Assembly: GCA_040754295.1 (NCBI GenBank)
Contig: JBFMCQ010000008.1
Location: 25,801 to 89,800 of the forward strand
Length of the DNA: 64,000 nt
Reading direction: 5' to 3'
Source of the DNA: Solimonas sp040754295
GTDB lineage: Bacteria > Pseudomonadota > Gammaproteobacteria > Nevskiales > Nevskiaceae
The notes beneath the pieces are model-generated. The model saw only the letters and a list, made by a program, of their open reading frames with translations, searched no databases and had not been told where the DNA came from. The stretch's first letter is position 1; the number at the start of each line of letters is the position of its first letter. A program made the translations under genes and the position numbers. Positions 56,738-64,000 of the stretch are shown piece by piece.

Positions 56738-57301
56738 ATGAGCGAATCCAGTGCCTCGCTGAAGAACCAGTTCCTCGTCGCGATGCCCACGCTCGAGGAC
56801 GAGAACTTCAGCCATACGGTGTCACTGCTGTGCGAGCACAGCGACGAGGGTGCGATCGGACTGGTGATCAACCGCCCGACCGATCTGCGGCTCGTCGACA
56901 TGATGGCGCAGATGGATCTGGAGCACGGCGAGATCGACCGGGAGACGATCGTCTACTGGGGCGGGCCGGTGCAGCCGGAGCGCGGCTTCGTGGTCCACCG
57001 CGATCCCGGGGGCTGGGAATCGTGCATGAGCCTGGAACGCGGGCTGTACATCACGACCTCGCGCGACATCCTGCGCGCGATCGGCGTGGGCGAAGGTCCG
57101 TCGGAGTACTTCGTCGTGCTCGGCTACGCCGGCTGGGGCGCGGGCCAGCTCGAAAGCGAGATCCTGCACAACTCCTGGCTCAACACCCCGCTCGACCAGC
57201 AGATCCTGTTCCGCACGCCGGCGCAGCAACGCTGGCAGGCGGCGACGAAGCTGCTCGGCGTCGACGTGATCCAGCTCGCCGGCGACGCCGGACACGCGTA
57301 G
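56738..57301 (+). CDS. yqgE: YqgE/AlgH family protein (UPF0301)
   Basis: A 187-residue cytoplasmic protein. Family motifs: LKNQFLVAMPTLEDENFSHTV, GAIGLVINRPTDL, VYWGGPVQPERGFVVHR and FVVLGYAGWGAGQLESEI. It was called a regulator of alginate genes in Pseudomonas (AlgH), but biochemical function is unsettled. The neighbourhood yqgE-ruvX-pyrB-pyrC' matches Pseudomonas and Xanthomonadales. It is followed by the heptamer hairpin. Confidence 0.93.
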   Translation: MSESSASLKNQFLVAMPTLEDENFSHTVSLLCEHSDEGAIGLVINRPTDLRLVDMMAQMDLEHGEIDRETIVYWGGPVQPERGFVVHRDPGGWESCMSLERGLYITTSRDILRAIGVGEGPSEYFVVLGYAGWGAGQLESEILHNSWLNTPLDQQILFRTPAQQRWQAATKLLGVDVIQLAGDAGHA

Positions 57302-57303
57302 CG

Positions 57304-57375
<72 letters not shown>

Positions 57376-57786
57376 ATGCTATACCTCGCGTTCGACTACG
57401 GCGAAAAGCGCATTGGCACCGCCGTCGGCGACGACGTCACGCGCTCGGCGCGGCCGCTGTCCTCGATCGCCGGCGGCGACTGGAAAGCCATCGCGAAGCT
57501 GGTTGCCGACTGGCGTCCGACCGCGCTGATCGTCGGTCTGCCGCTCAACGAGGACGGCTCCGAGCAGGCGACGAGCGCCGCGGCGCGCCGCTTCGCCCTG
57601 CAGCTCGGCGAGCAGCTGCTGCTGCCGGTGCACCTCGCTGACGAGCGCTACAGCTCGCGCGCCGCCGACGACTGGCTGCGCGCGGCGCGCGCCAGCGGCC
57701 GGATGACCCGCCGCGTGCGCAAGGGCGACCGCGACGCGCAGGCGGCACGCGTGATCCTGCAGCAGTGGCTGGACGACCACCGCTAA
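57376..57786 (+). CDS. ruvX: Putative Holliday junction resolvase RuvX/YqgF
   Basis: A 136-residue RNase-H-fold protein acting in pre-16S rRNA processing or Holliday junction resolution. Motifs: AFDYGEKRIGTAVGD (catalytic Asp), LIVGLPLNEDGSEQ, VHLADERYSSRAAD and KGDRDAQAARVILQQWL (second acidic residue). The start is fixed by the family N-terminus; its translation initiation region is the end of the heptamer hairpin, which could limit translation. Confidence 0.94.
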   Translation: MLYLAFDYGEKRIGTAVGDDVTRSARPLSSIAGGDWKAIAKLVADWRPTALIVGLPLNEDGSEQATSAAARRFALQLGEQLLLPVHLADERYSSRAADDWLRAARASGRMTRRVRKGDRDAQAARVILQQWLDDHR

Positions 57787-57879
57787 CACCGCAAGGCTCG
57801 CGCTCAAGGCCGGATGGCGTGCACCGCAGGCCGCGCTTTTGCCTCGGACCCGCCGACAGCCCAGAATACGCGCCCAGCC

Positions 57880-58902
57880 ATGAGTCCAGAGCTCCAACTC
57901 GACAGCCGCGGCCGCCTGCGCCACCTCCTCACGCTCGAGGGCCTGAGCGCGAAGCTGTTGACGGAGATCCTCGATACCGCCGAGGCGCTGGACGCGTCGC
58001 TGCGCGGGCCGGACAAGAAACTGCCGCTGCTGCGCGGGCGCACGATCGTCAACCTGTTCTTCGAGCCGAGCACGCGCACGCGCACGACCTTCGAGCTCGC
58101 TGCCAAGCGCCTTTCCGCCGACGTGCTGAACCTGCAGATGGCGGCGTCGAGCACGTCGAAGGGCGAAACCCTGTTCGACACCCTCAAGACGCTCGAGGCG
58201 ATGCAGGCGGACATGTTCGTGATCCGCCACGAAGCCTCCGGGGCGGCGCATTTCTTCGCGCAGCACGCGGCGCCGGGCGTGGCGATCCTCAATGCCGGCG
58301 ACGGCCGCCACGCGCACCCGACGCAGGGCCTGCTCGATCTGTTCACGATCCGCCGCTACAAGGGTCCCGATATCGACTGCTTCCGCAAGCTGCGCGTAGC
58401 CATCGTCGGCGATGTGCTGCACTCACGCGTCGCGCGCTCGGACATCCACGGCCTGCGCGCGCTCGGCACCCGCGACATTCGCGTCGTCGCGCCGCCGACG
58501 CTGATCCCCGCCGGCGTCGAGCAGCTCGGCGTGCGCGTCTGTCACCGCATCGAGGAAGGCCTCGACGGGGTCGACGTGGTGATCCTGCTGCGGCTGCAGC
58601 AGGAGCGCATGCTCGGCGCCTACCTGCCGTCGATGGGCGAATTCCACCGCGACTACGGGCTGACGCGCAAGCGCATGGAGGCGATGCGCAAGGACGCGAT
58701 CGTCATGCATCCGGGGCCGATCAACCGCGGTGTGGAGATCGAAGGCGAGGTCGCCTACGGTCCGCAGTCGCTGATCCTGCAGCAGGTCACCCACGGCATC
58801 GCCGTGCGCATGGCGGTCATGGCCATGATTCTCGGCCAGGCCGGCGCGGCGCGACAGGACGGCCGCGCCACGCGGCGCCGCCGCTCGCGGAGCCCGGCGT
58901 GA
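57880..58902 (+). CDS. pyrB: Aspartate carbamoyltransferase catalytic chain
   Basis: Commits carbamoyl phosphate and aspartate to pyrimidine synthesis. It has 340 residues, including an N-terminal extension typical of the Pseudomonas class and a short basic tail. The carbamoyl-phosphate motif is FFEPSTRTRTTFELAAKRL; HPTQGLLDL and RLQQERM are also present. No pyrI follows. It overlaps the dihydroorotase-like gene by GTGA, the arrangement of the dodecameric PyrB-PyrC' class. Confidence 0.96.
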   Translation: MSPELQLDSRGRLRHLLTLEGLSAKLLTEILDTAEALDASLRGPDKKLPLLRGRTIVNLFFEPSTRTRTTFELAAKRLSADVLNLQMAASSTSKGETLFDTLKTLEAMQADMFVIRHEASGAAHFFAQHAAPGVAILNAGDGRHAHPTQGLLDLFTIRRYKGPDIDCFRKLRVAIVGDVLHSRVARSDIHGLRALGTRDIRVVAPPTLIPAGVEQLGVRVCHRIEEGLDGVDVVILLRLQQERMLGAYLPSMGEFHRDYGLTRKRMEAMRKDAIVMHPGPINRGVEIEGEVAYGPQSLILQQVTHGIAVRMAVMAMILGQAGAARQDGRATRRRRSRSPA

Positions 58903-60239
58903 AGCGGCCGTCCGAGGTGAAGGAGTGGGCCGCCGGCGGCCACGTGCGCGCGGACGCAGACCTGCTGATCCGCGACGTGCGCCTGCTCGACCCGGCGAGC
59001 GGCACGGACACGACGACGTCCGTGCTGATCCGCGGCGGCCGCGTCACGACAATCGACCCGGCGCTGCGCTCCGCCGACGGCGCTCGCACGCTCGACGCGC
59101 GCGGACTGTGGCTGATTCCCGGCATCGTCGACCTCTCGGTCCGTTTTCGGGAGCCCGGGCATACGCACAAGGCGACGATCGCCAGCGAAACCCGGGCGGC
59201 GCAGGCCGGCGGCATCACCGACGTGCTGATCCCGCCCGACACGCTGCCCGTCATCGACACGCCGGCGATGATGATCCGCCTGCAGCGCATCGCACGGCAG
59301 ACCGGCGGGCTGAGCGTCCACGGCCTGTGCGCATTGACCCGCGAGCTCGGTGGCGAAGCGCTCGCCGAGCTGTCCGCTCTCAAGGCCGCCGGTGCCGTCG
59401 GTGCCTGCAATGCCTACGCACCGATCCGCGACTCGCGCATTGCACGGCGCGCGCTCGAGTACGCGCACGGCCTCGAGCTTCCGGTGCACGTCTTCGCCCA
59501 GGATGCCGAGCTCGCCGCCGGCGGCTGCGCTCATGAAGGCGCGGTCGCCACGCGCCTCGGCCTGCCGGCGATCCCGGTGGCCGCCGAGGTTGCGGCGCTG
59601 CGCTTCTGGATCTCGCTGGTCGAGGACACTGGTGCGCGCGTGCACTTCTGCCGGCTGTCCACGGCGCGCGGCACCGAGCTGATCGAGCTGGCGCGCAGCC
59701 GCGGTCTGCCGGTGTCCGCCGACGTCGCCGTGCACCAACTGCATCTGAGCGACGTCGACGTCGACGGCTTCGACGCGCGCTGCCACGTGCTGCCACCGCT
59801 GCGCTCGGCGGCCGACCGCGACGCCCTGCGCGCCGCGGTCGCCGGCGGGGTGATCGGCGCGGTCTGTTCCGACCACCAGCCGCACGAGGCCGACGCCAAG
59901 ATCAATCCGTTTCCACTGACCGAGCCGGGCATCTCCGGCCTGGAAACGCTGTTGCCGCTGACGCTCGCGCTGGTCGACGACGGTCTGCTCGCGCCGCTGG
60001 ACGCCGTCGCCCGGCTCACCAGCGGGCCGGCAGCGATCGCGGGCATCGCGGCCGGGCGCGTCGAGCCGGGACAGGCGGCACAGCTCGCACTCGTCGACCC
60101 GGACGCGGAATGGACGCTGCGCAGCGAGCAGCTGCTCAGCCGCGGCCGCAACACGCCGTTCGACGGCCGCCGCCTGCGCGGCCGTGTGCTGCGGACCTTC
60201 CATGCGGGGATCGAGGTTTACGCGGCGGCGGCCGCGTGA
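58899..60239 (+). CDS. pyrC': Inactive dihydroorotase-like protein PyrC' (ATCase partner)
   Basis: A 446-residue protein from a GTG overlapping the pyrB stop. It has the amidohydrolase fold of dihydroorotase, but the zinc motif DxHxHxREPG reads DLSVRFREPG (Ser80 and Arg82 in place of both His), MPNT is PPDT, and CSDHQPHE retains the late Asp. Such proteins in Pseudomonas are catalytically dead and needed to assemble active ATCase. A true dihydroorotase must then be encoded elsewhere. The fold call is firm; the loss of activity is inferred from the missing ligands. Confidence 0.9.
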   Translation: MKRPSEVKEWAAGGHVRADADLLIRDVRLLDPASGTDTTTSVLIRGGRVTTIDPALRSADGARTLDARGLWLIPGIVDLSVRFREPGHTHKATIASETRAAQAGGITDVLIPPDTLPVIDTPAMMIRLQRIARQTGGLSVHGLCALTRELGGEALAELSALKAAGAVGACNAYAPIRDSRIARRALEYAHGLELPVHVFAQDAELAAGGCAHEGAVATRLGLPAIPVAAEVAALRFWISLVEDTGARVHFCRLSTARGTELIELARSRGLPVSADVAVHQLHLSDVDVDGFDARCHVLPPLRSAADRDALRAAVAGGVIGAVCSDHQPHEADAKINPFPLTEPGISGLETLLPLTLALVDDGLLAPLDAVARLTSGPAAIAGIAAGRVEPGQAAQLALVDPDAEWTLRSEQLLSRGRNTPFDGRRLRGRVLRTFHAGIEVYAAAAA

Positions 60240-60368
60240 TGCAGCCGGCGTCAAGCCGCGCCCGCCCGTGCGCTTTCGCCGCAGTCGATCTGCGCTTGGT
60301 ATAAAGTCCGCAATCTCTAATTGCTGGTTTGCCGGGAGGCGTCCGCTGCGGCGGATTGTGAGAAAGCT

Positions 60369-60734
60369 ATGGCACGTGTACTGATCGTGGACGATTCGCC
60401 GACCGACGTTCAGAACATGCGTAATCTGTTGCAGAAGGCCGGTCACGTCGTATCGGACGCGTCGGCGGCGGAAGAGGCGCTCAACCGCGTGCGCACGGAG
60501 AAGCCGGACGTGGTCATCATGGACGTGGTCATGCCCGGCGTGAACGGCTTCCAGGCGACACGCACGCTGTCCAAGGACCCGACGACGGCACACATTCCAG
60601 TGATCGTCGTCAGCAGCAAGAGCCAGGAAACCGATCGCGTCTGGGCGCTGCGCCAGGGCGCGCGGGAATACCTGGTCAAACCGATCAAGGAAGCCGATCT
60701 GCTGGCCAAGATCAATGCGGTGCTCGGCAGCTAG
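60369..60734 (+). CDS. pilH: Response regulator PilH (type IV pilus chemosensory)
   Basis: A 121-residue receiver domain starting at the ATG at 60369 (MARVLIVDDSPTDVQNM), with GAGAAAG upstream. The phospho-Asp is in VVIMDVVMPGVNGFQ; VSSKSQETDRVWALRQGA and YLVKPI match Pseudomonas PilH. PilH opposes PilG and acts in pilus retraction and phosphate-sink control. The 129-base upstream gap should hold the pilH-pilJ promoter. Confidence 0.94.
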   Translation: MARVLIVDDSPTDVQNMRNLLQKAGHVVSDASAAEEALNRVRTEKPDVVIMDVVMPGVNGFQATRTLSKDPTTAHIPVIVVSSKSQETDRVWALRQGAREYLVKPIKEADLLAKINAVLGS

Positions 60735-60760
60735 CGAACACCGTCACTTCAGGGGAATGC

Positions 60761-62758
60761 ATGGCCGAACAGAGAAGAGTCCGGGGGGCACGGCGCGAGC
60801 TTGCACCGCTCATCCTTGCGGTGATCCTGATCGCCGTCGCGATGGGCGGCTTCTATTCGATCCAGCGCGCCGACACGCGCGACGAAACCTGGGTTGAGCT
60901 CACGCGCACCGTCGCCGGCGACGTCGGCGAAATCGTCGACCTCGGCGAACCCGCGACTCGCGGCCTGACGCCTGATTTCCGCACGCTCGCGGCGCGCGTC
61001 GAAGAGCTTGATGTTCACGTCAGCGCGCTGGCACAGGGCGATCCGGATGCCGGCATCGAGCCGCTGCCCGGCGCGGTCCGGGATGAAGTCGCGGAACTCT
61101 CCGCGGCCTGGAACGAGATGAAGGGCACGGTACGGATCGTGCTCGACGGCGAGCAGGCCTGGCGCCGCTCGGCGGCGGCCACGCGCACGATCGTCTCGGC
61201 GATCCACGCCGAAAGCGGCGAGGACGTGTTCAGTGTCTACGAGCGCATGGCCGAGGCGCTCGGCGGTCGCGGCGGGCAGAATCCGGCCATCGGCCAGCTG
61301 GTGCGCCTGGAACGTATCGCCAGCGAGGCCCGGAGCGTGCTGATCCGCGGCCGCGGCGCGGCACAGACCGTGCAGGCGCTCGCCGCCGAAGTGGCGCGCT
61401 TCACCGAGGTCAACCAGCAGCTGCGCGCGATTTCCGAAGCCGGCGCACTGGCGCGCACGGTCAGCGAGCGCTTCACGCCGATCGCCGAAGCGACGCAGGC
61501 GCTGACCGAGAGCGCCGCGGCCGTCGACCGCCTGCAGGCCGCCGCGGGGCAGCTGCAAGGCGCCGCGGCGAATGTCGTCGCCACCGCCAAGGCACTGGAG
61601 CAAGGGCTGCTCGACACGCGCGCGCGCCAGGTGATCCTGCCGATCGTCGTCGCCGTCTCCGGCGGCCTGGCGATCGTGCTGCTCGTCGTGTTCATCGTCA
61701 TCACCGTGCGCAACACGCAGTCGCGCCTGAAGTTCGCCGAAGAGCGCGACGCCAAGCAGCAGCAGGCGATTCTGTCGCTGCTCGACGAAATCACCAACCT
61801 CGCCGACGGCGATCTGACCGTCGACGTCACCGTGACCGAGGATTTCACCGGCGCGATCGCGGACTCGATCAACTACACCGTGCAGAACATGCGCAATCTG
61901 GTCGGCACGATCAACACGACCTCGGTCGAGATCGCCGGCGCGGCATCGAGCACGAAGGAAACGGCGATCCGCATGAACGAGGCCTCGGAGCGCCAGGCCA
62001 AGGAGATCGCCGCGGTCACGAACACGATCGCGACCACCTCGCAGTCGATGCAGCAGGTGGCCGCGAGCGCCGAGAAGCTGGCGAGCCAGGCGCAGCAGTC
62101 GGTGCAGGTGGCGCACAACGGCGCCGAGACCGTGAACCGCACGATCCTGGGCATGACCGCGCTGCGCGAGCAGATCCAGGACACGTCCAAGCGCATCAAG
62201 CGCCTCGGCGAGTCGTCGCAGGAAATCGGCAACATCATCGAATTCATCAACGACATCGCCGAGCAGACCAACACGCTGGCGCTCAATGCCTCGATCCAGG
62301 CGGCGATGGCCGGCGAAGCGGGCCGCGGCTTCGCCGTCGTCGCCGACGAAGTGCAGCGGCTGGCCGAGCGCGCCGCCAACGCGACGCGCCAGGTGGAAAC
62401 GCTGGTCAAGACGATTCAGGCCGACACCAACGAGGCCATCATCTCGATGGAGCGCTCGACGCAAAACGTGGTCGTCGGCGCGAAGAGCGCCGAAGAAGCC
62501 GGCCAGGCCCTGACCAAGGTCGAAACCTCGTCGCAGGAGCTGGCCAAGCTGATCACCGAGATCTCGTCGTCGGCGCGCAATCAGTCGGCGGCCGCTACGA
62601 AGATCGCCGGCACGATGCAGGTCATCCGCGACATCGCCGTCGAAACCTCCGGCTCCGCCAGCCAGACCGCCAACGCGGTCGAAGAGCTCAACGTGCTCTC
62701 GCAGAAGCTGCGCGAGTCGGTCGCCGGCTTCAAGCTGCCGGAGGACAACCTGGGCTGA
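60761..62758 (+). CDS. pilJ: Type IV pilus methyl-accepting receptor PilJ
   Basis: A 665-residue chemoreceptor with membrane segments at about 15-35 and 305-327, a periplasmic helical sensor between them (PilJ type), a HAMP-like region (about 335-395; DEITNLADGDLTVDVTV) and the signalling hairpin tip EFINDIAEQTNTLALNASIQ with GEAGRGFAVVADEVQRLAER. It relays surface or pilin signals to PilI-ChpA, encoded at 45-52 kb. No pilK (CheR) or chpB (CheB) follows, although Glu/Gln methylation-like sites exist; those genes may be elsewhere or absent. Confidence 0.95.
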   Translation: MAEQRRVRGARRELAPLILAVILIAVAMGGFYSIQRADTRDETWVELTRTVAGDVGEIVDLGEPATRGLTPDFRTLAARVEELDVHVSALAQGDPDAGIEPLPGAVRDEVAELSAAWNEMKGTVRIVLDGEQAWRRSAAATRTIVSAIHAESGEDVFSVYERMAEALGGRGGQNPAIGQLVRLERIASEARSVLIRGRGAAQTVQALAAEVARFTEVNQQLRAISEAGALARTVSERFTPIAEATQALTESAAAVDRLQAAAGQLQGAAANVVATAKALEQGLLDTRARQVILPIVVAVSGGLAIVLLVVFIVITVRNTQSRLKFAEERDAKQQQAILSLLDEITNLADGDLTVDVTVTEDFTGAIADSINYTVQNMRNLVGTINTTSVEIAGAASSTKETAIRMNEASERQAKEIAAVTNTIATTSQSMQQVAASAEKLASQAQQSVQVAHNGAETVNRTILGMTALREQIQDTSKRIKRLGESSQEIGNIIEFINDIAEQTNTLALNASIQAAMAGEAGRGFAVVADEVQRLAERAANATRQVETLVKTIQADTNEAIISMERSTQNVVVGAKSAEEAGQALTKVETSSQELAKLITEISSSARNQSAAATKIAGTMQVIRDIAVETSGSASQTANAVEELNVLSQKLRESVAGFKLPEDNLG

Positions 62759-62962
62759 TCTCGGTCGGTGCGCTCGCCGATCACGAGGTGGCCGTCAACC
62801 GGGCGGGGCCGGCCGTTGGCGTACAGTTCAGCCGGGATGCAGCCAACCCCGTGCATGCTGCCGGCGGGTGCGCGGCTTGCCTCGCCGCCCCCCCCTCCTT
62901 ACCATTTGCCCTCCTTTTGGGGCCGGCTTGACGCCGAATTGCCCGCCATTTGAGGTATTTGC

Positions 62963-64000
62963 ATGACCTTCCAGGCTGATCTCGAAAAGCTCTTCGGACT
63001 GAAAACAGTCACTTATAAATACAACCTCTCGAAAGAAGAGCTGTTCCACGAGGCGATCGCGAATGACCGCGGCCGCGTCCGCCGCAACGGCCCCTCGGAC
63101 GCACAAAAGGCCTTCCCCACCAAGCTCGGGGCAAAAGGTCCGCTGGTCTATTACACCGATCCCGATTGCACCGGCCGCCGGACGAAGGACACCTATGCGG
63201 TGAAATGGCCGGAAGTCGCCGACCAGATCTGGTTCAAGGCCGATCTCAATCCCTACGATCCGGCCCAGTACCAGGGCCTGCTCAGGCGTGTGGTCGAGCA
63301 CCTCAACGCCAAGCAGGCCTCGCTGTATGTGCAGGACGTGTTCATGGGCGCCGATCCCGACTTCGCGGTGCCCTACCGCTTCGTCGGCGAGTACGCCACG
63401 CACGCGATGTTCGCCCACAACATGTTCCCCAAGGACTTGGTCGGCGTGAAGGACGCCGCTGCGCGCCGCTGGACGATGCTCAACATCCCGAGCTTCATGT
63501 GCGAGCCCGAGCGCGACGGCTGCCGCGCCGAAGCCGCGGTCGTGATCGACACGCGCAACCGCATCTGCCTGGTCGCCGGCCGCGCCGACTACTGCGGCGT
63601 GGTCAAGAAGACGATCTTCACGGTCGGCAATTTCCTGCTGCCGCTCGACGGCCGCCTGTCGATGCACTGCTCGGCCAACGTCGGCCCCAACGGCGATGCC
63701 GCGATCCTGTTCGGCCTGTCCGGCACCGGCAAGACGACGCTGTCCGCCGATCCCGCGCGCCGCCTCATCGGGGACGACGAGACGATCTGGTCGGACAACG
63801 GCCTGTGCAATCTCGAGGACGGCTGCTACGCCAAGCTGATCCACCTCGACAAGGACGCCGAGCCGGTGATCGCCGCGGCGCTGTCCAAGCCGGGCACGAT
63901 CATCGAGAACGTGCCGCCGCTGCCGGGCAGGCGCATTGAGGACTGCGATCCGCAGGAGCTCGATCTCGACGACGATTCGATCGCCGAGAACACGCGCTTC
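62963..64000 (+). CDS. pckA: Phosphoenolpyruvate carboxykinase (ATP), N-terminal part
   Basis: Converts oxaloacetate to PEP in gluconeogenesis. It is open to the right edge, with about 346 of the usual 520-540 residues. The ATP-type signature is the kinase-1a loop GLSGTGKTTLSADP (Gly251-Lys257 onward); YCGVVKKTIFT and MHCSANVG precede it and LIGDDETIWSDNG follows. The GTP-dependent family has a different loop, so the ATP type is secure. GAGG lies before the ATG. The 204-base upstream gap contains TTGACG (62927-62932) as a weak -35 candidate and no other gene. Confidence 0.95.
   Translation, partial: MTFQADLEKLFGLKTVTYKYNLSKEELFHEAIANDRGRVRRNGPSDAQKAFPTKLGAKGPLVYYTDPDCTGRRTKDTYAVKWPEVADQIWFKADLNPYDPAQYQGLLRRVVEHLNAKQASLYVQDVFMGADPDFAVPYRFVGEYATHAMFAHNMFPKDLVGVKDAAARRWTMLNIPSFMCEPERDGCRAEAAVVIDTRNRICLVAGRADYCGVVKKTIFTVGNFLLPLDGRLSMHCSANVGPNGDAAILFGLSGTGKTTLSADPARRLIGDDETIWSDNGLCNLEDGCYAKLIHLDKDAEPVIAAALSKPGTIIENVPPLPGRRIEDCDPQELDLDDDSIAENTRF

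Noticed and set aside
62759..62962. Small gene or promoter pair in the gap before pckA
   Set aside because: No open frame with a ribosome site, and only a weak -35-like TTGACG without a matching -10.

Overview
The window is 64 kb of GC-rich (roughly two-thirds G+C by eye), densely coded chromosome from a free-living gammaproteobacterium. The evidence is a housekeeping set with gammaproteobacterial order and family types: EF-P with EpmB, parC/parE, xseB-ispA-dxs, cysG/cysB/cysI-DUF934, a Pil-Chp type IV pilus chemosensory system, gshA-gshB, yqgE-ruvX-pyrB-pyrC', and ATP-type PEP carboxykinase. The gene content would fit a Nevskiales/Solimonadaceae- or Xanthomonadales-like lineage, but the sequence alone does not fix the genus. 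No rRNA, tRNA, CRISPR array, integrase or transposase was seen. No gene-free stretch exceeds 300 bases; the longest is about 235.

Layout. 1-3.6 kb: efp (partial) divergent from epmB, which overlaps a FimX-like degenerate c-di-GMP receptor. 3.7-9.6 kb, minus strand: parE, then a CopG/PIN toxin-antitoxin pair joined by 4-base overlaps to parC, then htpX. 9.8-12.9 kb: xseB-ispA-dxs (isoprenoid precursors). 12.9-17.7 kb: siroheme and sulfite reduction (cysG, cysB, cysI, DUF934). 17.7-21.7 kb: a diguanylate cyclase and two exported proteins, one lipase-like. 21.8-33.3 kb: the accessory region. It holds a tandem AAA+ ATPase divergent from a lower-GC PD-(D/E)XK nuclease, then a six-gene minus-strand operon: a divergent FtsZ/tubulin-like protein, a DEDDh 3'-5' exonuclease, a WYL regulator, a Cas4-like/DEDD DUF2779 protein, Hen1 and Pnkp. 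Hen1 and Pnkp are the known bacterial RNA end-healing, methylating and sealing machine. 33.4-35.7 kb: a large exported Calx-beta protein with a GlyGly-CTERM tail. 35.7-44.6 kb: cysS, two metallo-beta-lactamase proteins, a lipoprotein aminopeptidase, an ABC exporter, a LuxR regulator and a cation diffusion facilitator. 44.6-52.1 kb: chpC-chpA-pilI-pilG. 52.3-60.2 kb: glutathione synthesis, an ApbE/NusG-II/Gx-transporter trio, yqgE, ruvX, pyrB, and a dihydroorotase-like gene lacking the zinc histidines. 60.4-62.8 kb: pilH-pilJ. 63 kb to the end: pckA (partial).

The most interesting unit is the 25.2-33.3 kb operon. Its genes overlap or nearly touch, with one 93-base gap, so they probably act together. 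A reasonable reading is a WYL-controlled response to RNA (tRNA) or nucleic-acid damage, in which nucleases trim, Hen1-Pnkp repairs, and a filament-fold protein with no visible GTP-binding loop has an unknown role. That interpretation is inference. The second theme is type IV pilus and c-di-GMP control: Pil-Chp genes in two blocks about 8 kb apart, a FimX-like receptor and a 7TM diguanylate cyclase.
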